Positions 12,711 through 22,670 of a stretch of 64,000 bases of DNA are shown here, piece by piece (the stretch's first letter is position 1; the number at the start of each line of letters is the position of its first letter). Location of the stretch: contig CACVBU010000732.1 in NCBI GenBank assembly GCA_902728285.1, forward strand, positions 622,720 to 686,719, written 5' to 3'. The notes beneath the pieces were generated by a model. The model saw only the letters and a program-made list of their open reading frames with translations, made no database searches and had not been told where the DNA came from. The stretch comes from Clytia hemisphaerica (taxonomy: Eukaryota > Cnidaria > Hydrozoa > Leptothecata > Clytiidae). The translations under genes and the position numbers were made by a program.

Positions 12711-13605
12711 GTATGGCAAAGCGGTTGGTAAGAAAGGAAGAAAGCAACGATGAAGAAATGGTGAATCAAGTTTTAGGCTGCTTTAAAGGGAATAGCGCTA
12801 TACTTATAGTAGGGGTCGGAGTTGCTGGTAATTCCATGGTATACTTTGAAATACATGCTGATGTCAGCCCGAAAGCTGATTGGCTTAACCGACAGTTATA
12901 CGTGGTTTGAGAGTATAGCTAAAACTTTGTTATGTTTTCAACAGTAAACGAAAGTGAATGAAGACAAAATGTAAACAAAAAGATTGCAAAGAAGTTTTCG
13001 AATAAATTCACAATAAAATGTCTTCATTTAAAAATAGAAACACTCGATTTCATTCAAAAGAAAAAGACATTCTTTTTTTCTTTCAGTTTTATGTAAGTCT
13101 TTTTGTATTGTTGTTGAACATTATAGTAAATTATATTCACTTTTTTGAATATATTTTTTGGAATAAAGTCACTTTTGGTTTTTGTTATGATCCAGCACTC
13201 CTAAATACTCCTCCGTATGGGTGTTTGTGCCAATGCTAGATCAGCATTTCATAAATATACCATGCGTCGTTCCCTTAGAGTGAAGGATCTTTTTTTTTCT
13301 TCTGTTACGTTATATTTTTCCCATTTCTTGTTTTTGTTTCAGAATTCTTGATCATCCGTTGGTAATGATTGATTTAATGAAAATGTAAATAGAAGAATAT
13401 TTTTTACTGTCCTCCAAGATTGCCGTTTTTTTCCTTTTTCTTTGTTTCTTCCATTGACACTTTCGTGCGTTATGAATGAGTCAGCCTTTACCACGTTTTC
13501 ATTCGTCTTTTCTTCTGATTTAAAAAAGTGGACATTTTGATTTGTTCTTTCGCATACAAGTCGTCTTCTTTTAACGAATACATGGGATGCTAGGTCATTG
13601 ACAAG

Positions 13606-13736
13606 CAGGGTCGGATACAGAGGGAGGCTATAACCAATGGAGGAGAGTGGAGAGTGCACTTTATTATCGTATTACCTTATATGGAAACTAATTACTCTCC
13701 ATGAATAAGATAGCCTACCTCCTGTATCCGACCATG
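13606..13736. mobile_element. 131-bp MITE with 6-bp target duplication
   Basis: The ends CAGGGTCGGATACAG (13606-13620) and CTGTATCCGACCATG (13722-13736) are inverted with one mismatch, and inner GGGAGGCTAT / ATAGCCTACC extends the match. GACAAG flanks both sides (13600-13605 and 13737-13742). The small size and clean duplication make this a confident, probably recent, miniature transposon. Confidence 0.85.
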
Positions 13737-13825
13737 GACAAGGACGGATCTTTCACTTTAATAGTATATTCCTTTGATCGATAGCTTGTTCTACATAATC
13801 TTCATAAGAGGCTAGATGGCTGACT

Positions 13826-14083
13826 ACATGTTTTTTTATAAGAACATTCAAAAATTTTGAAGCCTTCGGACGTCCTTAAGTTTTTGAGTTTCAAGCCTAA
13901 AATGTTCTTAACATATTTTTATTTTCACCATTTTTTGACTATTTTTGTCCATTTTCCCAAGAAATTAGGTGTTTTCGAGTGTGCGAAGCCTTATAGCAGT
14001 TAAGTTAAGAAAACTTGTTCTTAGTATTTTGGCCATCCAAGCTGTATGTTCTTATATAGTTTGTTCTTATAAAAAAAACGTGT
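13826..14083. mobile_element. About 255-bp MITE, copy 1 of 2
   Basis: Ends ACATGTTTTTTTATAAGAAC and GTTCTTATAAAAAAAACGTG are inverted, and the interior carries repeated GTTCTTA/AAGCCT words. A second copy at 15909-16165 has the same ends and the same interior order of motifs. TA-rich borders would fit a Tc1/mariner-type element, but this is inference. Confidence 0.8.
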
Positions 14084-15908
14084 ACCATCAAATACATAAT
14101 GCCGTATTTTTAAATATTTTCGTGTTTGTTTATGTTGTTTTTTTTAAAGTTATTTTTTTCTGTTTTTGATACGAGCACATTCTCACCATTGCCAGTTATT
14201 TTTTACCAGTTTCGTCTATTTTGTATTTTTTCCCCTAATGTAATATTTTTGCCCATTTGTTGTGATGACACTGTGCATTTTGTTGTTGTTTAGTTCTTGT
14301 TCTATCGCTTTATCTCTTTCTCTGAGAGATTTCAAAAATCTCATCCTTTGAAACCAGGTTGTGGTCTGACTAAATCAGATTATTTTCAAGGTTCCTTTTT
14401 ATTGTGATCTCCTGACTGTGTAATTGAAGTGTTCTTTTTGTTGTTTTTTTTAGGAAGGGACAAAATTTAACGTGAAGAAAAAATTTTTTTTCAAGCTTTA
14501 ATTAATCTGTTAGAAATGTAGCAAACCGGAATAGCTGGCCTATTTTTGAATTTTGCTGTCCTTTTTTTCTTTCTTTAAGATATTGCAATACAGTCTGCCT
14601 GAAATTTATATCGCTTTTTGATCACTAATTCATAAATAAAAGCACTTGATTTTTGATTTATGTAAGTAAATCGGAAACGTGATTTTCAACCTAAATATCT
14701 GTAATTTTCCTATGATTGTCTCTGTTTGTTTTTTTAATTAATTAATTAAAACCTTATTTATCATCATTTTAATTAGTAGCAGTATTATTTGAATTATTAT
14801 TGATTTAAAAACGAGAGATTTGGACTACGTGTTAAAGGTATTGTCATACCAATTCCGATTGGAAGAATGTGCTTTTCCAAAGAAAGCCATTATTGAGAAC
14901 AATTTTGAGTATATTTTTCTTCGTGTGAGATCACTTTTTTCAAGAGCAGCGAGGCTCAAAAACAAAAAACAATAATTTAGGAACTACATATAAAGCATAA
15001 TACCTCAAAACAGAATAAGAACAATTTGAGACTAAAAAAAGAATTGGTTCTTAGGTCATTTTTTGATTCGTTTCCCTTGGTTCCATTGGATTAATGAGTG
15101 CATAATTATTTTGTTATTGGGATTACTTAATTTTGTTGATTTTTGTTATGTGTGAATGTTATTATTTTCTGTCCTATTTTTTTTATCAAGATTTGTTTAT
15201 CAATAACTTTTACTTTACTTTGTTTTAGTTTATGTTTTTTTTTTTGTATTATTAAAATTATCAAAATTTGGAACTTTACAACTTTATGCAAAACACTAAA
15301 ATTGTATTCAACGAAAACCTTCAACAGATCGATATGGGATGAAGAAGAAAAATTAGATTTCGAAAAAAAAAGAAGATTTTATTTATCCATGACTTTACCA
15401 ATTTTGATACGGAAAAAAGATTTCGGCAAATATCCTCTGAGTACAAAAAATTGATTCTTTAACAACTTAGGGAAATTGAATGTGCAATGGTAAAACTTCG
15501 TAAGGGAAAATGCCAAGTTTTAGGGATCTGATGAAGTTTTTCCGGGCGGAAATATTTTTCACCTTTAAGAGGATCGTGACAAAGACTTTCATTAAAATAG
15601 CGAAATTTTGCCCGACTAAGTTTTCTTCCTTAAAGTAAATGCATCAGAAGAAGTTTTTGTAATTTTACTTACTTTTTCCTGTGATTAATCAAAGTATTCC
15701 AAACATTTATCCTTGGTATTTTTCCTTTTCTCTCGGAAATCCTGTTTAAAATTTTCTTTCCTTCAAGTCTCAGTTAATTTTTACCTATTTTTTCTTCTTC
15801 AGATTTAAAAAAAAATATGATAGATTTGGACATTTTTCACAGCCATTTCTTCAACTATTGCAACGAAATCCAACTCCTTGTGTAAGTATAGTATATAAAG
15901 TATAGTAT
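14084..15908. other. Non-coding, T-rich, nothing recognised
   Basis: Very T-rich sequence with long poly-T runs and an ATTAATTAATTAATTA stretch near 14740. Frames such as 15143-15454 are low-complexity K/I/F-rich translations of AT-rich DNA without exon borders. No RNA gene or transposon end was found. Confidence 0.5.
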
Positions 15909-16165
15909 ATACGTTTTTTTTTATAAGAACGTCAAAAATTTTCGAAGCCTTCGGAATGTTCTTAGTTTTTTGGATTTGAAGCCTAAAAATATTCTTAAAA
16001 TGTTCTTATTTTCAGCATTTTTTGAACACTTTGATGTAATTTCTTAAGAAATTGCATGTTTTTAAGTCTTCAAAGCCTTAGAATGTTCTTAAAATGTTCT
16101 TAAATTTTTGGGCCTCGAAGCCTCATGTTCTTATATAGTTTGTTCTTATAAAAAAAAACGTGTAC
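15909..16165. mobile_element. About 255-bp MITE, copy 2 of 2
   Basis: Same family as 13826-14083: TACGTTTTTTTTTATAAGAAC left end, TGTTCTTATA...ACGTGTA right end, and shared interior phrases (GAAGCCTTCGGA, ATGTTCTTA, the block TATATAGTTTGTTCTTATAA). The copies are roughly 2 kb apart in direct orientation and clearly diverged by substitutions. Confidence 0.8.
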
Positions 16166-16977
16166 TTTATAAAGGATTTAACTTATTGAAACCAAATCCA
16201 TTAATAGTCCAGTGTGTAACGGACGGGTCTTCTTTAGGCAGCCTTAGAAATGTCATGTGGAAACGTTATTAGTCAAAAACCTGAATATATTCTTGGGCAA
16301 GGTCTTGAGAAATAATTTCTTACTTAATCTTTAAACAAAAGCTCTTTCACTTGGGAAAATGACGAGGATTGAAATATGGATTGCTAATGAAGAATTTTTC
16401 TATTAAAAGAACAGTCAAATTAATGGAATTATTCATAAGAATTATTGTTTCCCATTGTATGAGAGTCTATACTAATGAGAAAGTTGGAGCAAAGTAAATG
16501 ACATTCAGAAGTAAAATATCCCAGTTATTTGCAGATAGTTTAAACAGTTATGATTCTTTGTTGTGAGTTAAAATACCTGAAATCTCTTTTCCTTTATGTA
16601 ATAAGTTTTTCCATTTAGTGAAGGATGCACAAGGCAAGTATATTTCTTTACCAAAGAATAGTCCGCTGATCCTAATTGCTTATAAGAAAAAAATGTTTCT
16701 TACATTCAATAGATAGGGATACCATTTTTAAATAATGTATCAAGTTTTGGATAAGTTTTTATATATAGCATAGCTCTTCATTCATAAATTGATGAAGACA
16801 AGGAACAAGCAACGTAAATTTAGTTTCAACTTCATCACAAGCAAACTGGTCTTTTTCTTAGAGATTGGTTCACAGATTATACAATGTTGTTTGTGTGTAT
16901 TGGATGGTGTAAAGTTTGCTCATACCAAGTGTTTTTCTTGCTCTTTGGTGAAAAAGGAAGTGACGATATTCGGTGTT

Positions 16978-17186
16978 TGTGACCATTGAGTTTAAAGCCC
17001 GAAGGGCTAGAGTAGAATCTCTAAGATTGTATCTAGTGGTTCCTTTTTTTTGAGGACTGTATTCTATTCAATCTGGCGTTTGTGTAAAAATCAAAAGCGG
17101 GCGTTCTGAATGGGAAATAAGTGGCTTCATTTCCCATCCAGGAGTCTAGCCCTTCGGGCTTGGACGTCAATGGTTGTGACCATGGA
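16978..17186. mobile_element. Inverted-repeat element with CCCGAAGGGCTAGA ends
   Basis: The left segment GTGACCATTGAGTTTAAAGC plus CCGAAGGGCTAGA is mirrored on the right by TCTAGCCCTTCGGGCTTGG and CAATGGTTGTGACC, an imperfect inverted match of about 35 bases. The right-hand half (TGGCTTCATTTCCCATCCAGGAG) recurs at 21235-21335, so this is a dispersed family. Confidence 0.7.
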
Positions 17187-17776
17187 ATTAGTATAGAGAC
17201 TCTGGATTAACATCGAATGAAACGGTGGAGATGAAAATTTGAAAAGTTGAAAATTTCCGGTGTGAATGTTCAATTTTTTATACATAAATTTTTTTTGCAT
17301 CTTTCTCACAACTTAAAACGTCATAACAACATATCATTAGCCAATTAAATATATATGAGTTTGACTAATAATACTTAAAGTCTCATTTGGGAATTAGATA
17401 AGTGCGTTTTGATGAGAAATGCAATTAAAATGCTCTGAAAAGTAATTGAATGGTGGAAGGAGGTTCATTCAACAATAATGTCATTACTGCAGACAAGGCA
17501 CGAGAAAGTGGCAAAAATCAGTCAGTTGTTATTCCAGTGTCTATGATAATTCTATGATATGTTGTGACACAACTTTCTACGGTAGGTTTGAATTAACTTA
17601 AAATGTTATCCAACAGAAGTGCAGTTGCTTCACTAACACTGGACAGGCAAATTGAAGGAATATCGGAGGCATTGGAAGATGTTAGGATTTTGATAACTCT
17701 TTACGAAAGAAAAGGGCAAACCTTTTGGGATAATTTGGCTAAAAGCTGAAAGGTCGCTGAAATTATTATATGTAAT

Positions 17777-18478
17777 CACATGATAACGAGTGCAACAGGG
17801 GGGGGGGGGTCAGTACTAAAATGTAAGACATACATGAGTACTAAAAGGATTTTCGCTAATTTTTGACATACCCCCACCTATTTTTCGAAAATGTTATTTT
17901 AGTACACATGTACTAAAATTATTTTGAGCAATTTAACATAGATACCACCCATTTTTTGCCCTTTTACGGGTTTAAATTTACCAAAATGGGGTCATTGTTA
18001 CAAACCTAGTCGAATTTAGCGCATCAATCTGCAAAATAATATGATTTTATTACTAAACTGTGCTAAACTGTACATAAAAATATTTTTAAAAAATATTTAG
18101 AAAATTGGAAAAATTCTGAAAGATTTCTGAAGATTTTTTCGAAAATTCCTGAAAAAAAAAATCAAATTTTTTCCAAAATTGTTAAAAAAATGCTCCATTT
18201 TGGCTGATTTTAGAACAAAATACTAAGATTTTTCAAAAATTTCTTTAAGGGACCACCCTTTTTGGTATTTTAGTACACATGGTACTAAAATCATTTTTGA
18301 GCTTTTTATGCATACCACCACGTCACTAAATGTCATGATGTCTGAGATTTTAGTACCGACCCCCCCCTGAGTGCAATTCGAATGTAATTGCACGAGTGAT
18401 TTTTTCGTTATTAATTTTTAAAATTCGAAACAAAAAAAATCACGAGTGTAATTTTCGAATTGTACGAGTTATTATGTC
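17777..18478. mobile_element. Old foldback element split by a later insertion
   Basis: Outside the insertion at 17796-18368, the two ends of this interval pair with each other: the left part, ATAACGAGTGCAA then ATTCGAATGTAATTGCACGAG, matches the reverse complement of 18440-18478 (AATAACTCGTACAATTCG then AAAATTACACTCG). Removing the insert restores one continuous foldback element of about 120 bp. This gives a clear relative age: foldback first, insertion second. Confidence 0.7.
17796..18368. mobile_element. hAT-like MITE, about 573 bp, 8-bp duplication GAGTGCAA
   Basis: The ends are CAGGGGGG...GTCAGTACTAAAAT and ATTTTAGTACCGACCCCCCC; inverted similarity continues to ATGTAAGACAT/ATGTCTGAGAT, about 33 bases. 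GAGTGCAA flanks both sides (17788-17795 and 18369-18376). CAGGG-type ends plus an 8-bp duplication fit hAT. The interior holds two further TTTTAGTACACATG...TACTAAAAT palindromic subunits. No transposase is present. Confidence 0.8.
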
Positions 18479-18924
18479 CAAAAAGAGCCCTTTTTTAAGT
18501 CAACCAGGGCAAAGTTTTAAGCTGTATTCTTTGATTGAATGAATCCTTTTTGAATCTTTTTTCGCATTTATGACGTTCTAAGATTGAAGAGTTTCTGATA
18601 CAAAAATGAAGATCATAGTATTATTCTACAAGAAGTTGATTTTCTTCTTCTTCATCTTTCATCTTCGTTTTTCCATTTTTTAATTTTTAATTTTTTAATT
18701 CTTTTTTGATAATAATTCCACTCTGGATTATCTTTTTAACGAGCACAAAACCGTTAACTAATTCAAATTATGGAAGTGTTTTGATTTACAGTATGAGAGT
18801 AATGATTTCTATCTTTCGTCGATTTGACCTTTTAAATTTTTTTTTATCAAATTTACAGAAAAAAATGATTTAGTGGTGTGCCAGTTTTCCTTTAAGTGGA
18901 ATATGTAACCATAAAGTTGATGTT

Positions 18925-20340
18925 TTTGGACCTACCCCGGTGGGGTGGAGGTCCTATAAATTCACCTCTGTCCGTCCGTCCGTCCGTTCGTTACCAGCTT
19001 TTCTCGAGATTGAATCATAGGAATCATTTGATTTTTGGTACAAAGGTGCAAAACGTTGGTGGCCAAAATGTGACGGAGCCCGATTTTCGAAAACAAATTT
19101 TTTTGGGCAAATTTGGGCCAAAAAACGGCTACAAAACGGTTTTTTTGGACTTTGTGAAAAATTGGATCATTAATTTTTTGCATGAAAGTAGGGTACCATC
19201 ATAGGTAAAAGATGGCTCAAGTAGATTTTTGCAAAAAAATTTATTTGGCTTAAAAAACGCATGTTTATCTATAATAATCACTATTAATAAGCATACATCA
19301 ATGTTCTTAGTCAAATTACTCAATTTTTATATGAGATAGATGTTTTTTTTGCTCATGAGGGCTTACTTTTGAAGCATATGTTTGTTTAGACATGAAATTT
19401 TGGTTGCTTGGCGTGTTTTTATAGAAAAACTGGCCAAATTCGATATTTTTTATAAGCACATTATCAATTACTTAGGTATTAGCTTCTCTCGAGATTGGCT
19501 CTTTCATTCTTTATGATTTTTTGCACAAAGATGCATAACTATAAACCCTCGAATGTGACTGAGCCCGATTTTCGAAAAAAAATGTTTTTGGGCTAATTTG
19601 GGCCAAAAACGGCTAAAAAAGGGTTTTTTGGACATTGTGAAATATTGGATCGTTGTTTTTTTCTGATTTTTTGCATGAAAGTAGGTAAAAGATGGGTCAA
19701 GCAGATTTTTGTAAAAAAACTTTTCAGCTCAAAAAACGCATCTTTATCTATAAGAATCACTATTAATAAGCATACATAAATCGTCCCTCACATGACTAAA
19801 GGTTCAATCTCAAAATAAGTGTCTTGGAAAATTGGAAATCTTGTAATCCTGTTCTGCCTTTGAGATTGGCCTTATTGTCATATGAAAACATCGACTATTC
19901 CTCTACATGAAAAAAGGGCAATCTCAATCTCAAAGATGACCACCACAGTAAAACTCTAAATTTCATAAGGTATTAATTTTGAGATTAAACCTTAAGTCAT
20001 GTGAGGGACGCAATGTTCTTAGCCAAATTACTCAATTTTTTGACGAGATAGCTGTCTTTTTATGCTCACGAAGTCTTGAATATAAAAGAATATTTCAAGA
20101 GCATGAAATTTTGGTTTCTAAACGTTTTTTTTTTAATAAAAAACAAACGACTAATTTTAATAAATCGTACTATTTGTGTTCTGAATGATTGTTTAACGTT
20201 CATGCTCACGTAGATATCAATTATATATGTGTTAAATGCATAACCAGGTAGGTCCATAAAAGTATCACTTGTTTATTTTGGATTTGATGTTTTCTGTTGA
20301 TTATGTCAACGGGTAGGTCCTTAAAAGTATCACTTGTTTG
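18925..20340. mobile_element. 1.4-kb composite repeat with GGACCTACCC ends
   Basis: The left end reads GGACCTACCCCGG, and the right end carries its complement, GGGTAGGTCC, twice (near 20250 and 20312). Inside, a block of roughly 330-480 bp occurs twice in direct orientation with a period near 485 bp (from about 19005 and about 19488): CTCGAGATTG, AGCCCGATTTTCGAAAA, TTTGGGCCAAAAA, GGATC-TT, GCATGAAAGTAGG, AAAAACGCAT, AATAAGCATACAT. The second copy is broken by the MITE at 19782-20010. No coding frame is recognisable. Confidence 0.65.
19782..20010. mobile_element. 229-bp MITE nested in the composite repeat
   Basis: The terminal inverted repeats are about 35 bp with only two mismatches: CGTCCCTCACATGACTAAAG at the left and CTTAAGTCATGTGAGGGACG at the right, each continuing inward into TTCAATCTCAAAAT-like sequence. 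The sister copy of the host repeat (AAGCATACATCAATGTTCTTAG near 19290) is an empty site: here the same sequence is interrupted after CATACATAAAT and resumes at CAATGTTCTTAG. This proves insertion into an existing repeat. Confidence 0.9.
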
Positions 20341-21904
20341 AAGTGTAGTTTATAGAAATCAGTACTGCTTGATTGCCGTGTGGCAACGTTATTATGGAAA
20401 TGCAACTCTAAAGCGCTCTAAAGATTGAATAATCTAATTTATAGATACTATAATATCCAAACTCCTGGATCGCATGTTTTTCGCTGCAATAACTAAATCG
20501 CCCGCTTTTGTTATAGAGAGATTTAATATTTGCTAATCAAAAGCACCTTTTCTTTTGTCCGAACGACCCCTGCTGATCCGTTTGTAAACAAAGGCTAGTC
20601 AGCAAATTTTTTTGATTAGGGGAACACTATTTGTGACGTCTACTCGCGAAAAACACATTTTTACCCACCGCAAGACGATAATGAATAGGTTTATTTGTTT
20701 TGATAGGCGTTATTTATTTACGTCGCAAAATGAAACATGACCCTTGCAAGGAAATGAATGCAGGCATCGTATAGGCTTTCGCTTTTCTTACTTCATTTCG
20801 ATTCATGGCACAATCGTGTGATTCTAATTCATGATTTATCAGGTCATCCTCACAGGTGGAGAGCTAAGGTTCATACCTCATCATGACATTTTTGGTAAGA
20901 GACAACACTCCGTCGTATTGTTTTTTTTCGGAGATGATACAGAACAAAGAGTTTGCTTGATAATGATTTGCAGTCTTGTTTTTTAAATGCTTTTTTCGTT
21001 ACATATTTTATCGACATATTCAATTACACGTGATATTCTTTTAAGGTATAAGTTGCATAGCTGTACTGTTTGCTTACTTGTTGTTTGTCGTGGTTATTTA
21101 GCTTAACTTATAATTCAAGACTCTTTCAACGCTCAGGTAGTGGTAGGGCTAGAAAGGAATCTTCAACCTTTCTCAAGCAAGAAAAAGTGAAGCCTTAAGT
21201 TTGCCCCGCATTTAGAATGTTTGCTTGGAAAACACAGGTCATGTGTTCTGGATAGGAAATTGGTGGCTTCATTTGTCATCCAGGAGTATCGGATCTAGCC
21301 CTTTCGGGGCTTTGAAATCAATGGCTTTAATCCTTGGGAATCTATTATTCTCAGTGTTGCTCAATCTTTAAATTCACATAATACGAAATTATGCTTCCAT
21401 TCTTGGAATGCAAATTGACCCAGGAAGACCAGTTGGTAAATCAGAACAGATGCATAGCAAGTGTTAAACAGCCATTCACATCATGGACTTCAAGTATCAT
21501 TTGTAGGCTGCTGACTTCCAGTAACGGATTCGTGCTCCTTATGGATATATAATATGCTATGTGTAGTTTTTCGAGGTCTATGATTCAGACTATATCATTT
21601 GAGGGTCTGAGGTTAGACCTTTACTTTTTACGCCTTTATCAAGTTTTATCGTACGACTGTAAATAATTTATTACTGTTTTATTGCCGCTATCAAAAACTT
21701 GTTCTTGTGTGTTATATGATACGTTTGCGCTGAGATAGATCTTTATCCAGATTGTAGTTTGTCAGGTTGTCAGTAAAAATGGTGCTTGATGGACAAATGT
21801 TATAATTGGATATTTGAATAAAAGAAGTTTCCCCCGCAAACATTGTTATGATTTAATGATTTACTTAGAGAAATACCCGAAAGTCTGTTACCCAACCCTT
21901 TCTG
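20341..21904. other. Non-coding, with a partial repeat at 21235-21335
   Basis: No exon was found. At 21235-21335 the sequence TGGCTTCATTTGTCATCCAGGAG followed by TCTAGCCCTTTCGGGGCTTTG matches the right half of the element at 16978-17186, so a truncated relative is present. The rest is ordinary AT-rich DNA. Confidence 0.5.
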
Positions 21905-22603
21905 TTATAGTAGGGGGAAATTTGTTCGTTTTTTTGAGGTCGCTCGATTTTTTTAGTCAAAGCACTTGTTGTACATGTTTGGAAAGCTAAGGGGTAGGGG
22001 AATCAAAATAACTTGGGTGCCAATTTTGTTTCGGACACTTTGGTGTGATTTTCGGACAAATACGACGGTCTCGGGCAAAAATCATAGGGTGAAAAATTAA
22101 TGAAAATTTCAGCTTGAGAAAACGGAGACCTGTTGTATATTTTTGGAAAGCTCTCAAAAAATTAAGATTAGTGATATATTGCGAGTATAGGTGATTTCAG
22201 TACCTAACTCGAGATATTGAGCTTCCAAAAGCGCAAAAACTGGACAAAACAGCTGTTTCTGGCTGAAAAACACTGAAAAACACTTTTTTTAAGGATTAAT
22301 ATCTCGAGTTAGGTAAAGAAATCACCTATACTCGCAATATATCACTAATCTTAATTTTTTGAGAGCTTTCCAAAAATATACAACAGGTCTCCGTTTTCTC
22401 AAGCTGAAATTTTCATTAATTTTTCACCCTATGATTTTTGCCCGAGACCGTCGTATTTGTCCGAAAATCACACCAAAGTGTCCGAAACAAAATTGGCACC
22501 CAAGTTATTTTGATTCCCCTACCCCTTAGCTTTCCAAAAATGTATAACAAGTGCTTTGACTAGAAAAATCGAGCGATTTTACAAATTTCCCCCTACTATT
22601 ATA
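21905..22603. repeat. 700-bp near-perfect palindrome (foldback element)
   Basis: Two arms of just over 300 bp (21905-22218 and 22300-22603) are inverted copies separated by an 81-bp spacer. The outer ends are TAGTAGGGGGAAATTTGT and ACAAATTTCCCCCTACTA, and the inner ends ACCTAACTCGAGATATT and AATATCTCGAGTTAGGT. By eye there are only scattered mismatches and one gap of about 10 bp (left arm has an extra TTTTTTTGAGGT-like segment). It has no coding potential and ends 67 bp before the start codon of the downstream transporter. Confidence 0.92.
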
Positions 22604-22670
22604 TTGATAGAGCTGAATGGTAGAATTAGAACATACTGTACCTATATAAGAAAACTTTAGAGAATCAAAA

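Noticed and set aside
18896..19204. 102-aa frame in the composite repeat
   Set aside because: It lies in repeated non-coding sequence, and the second copy of the same block does not keep the frame open.
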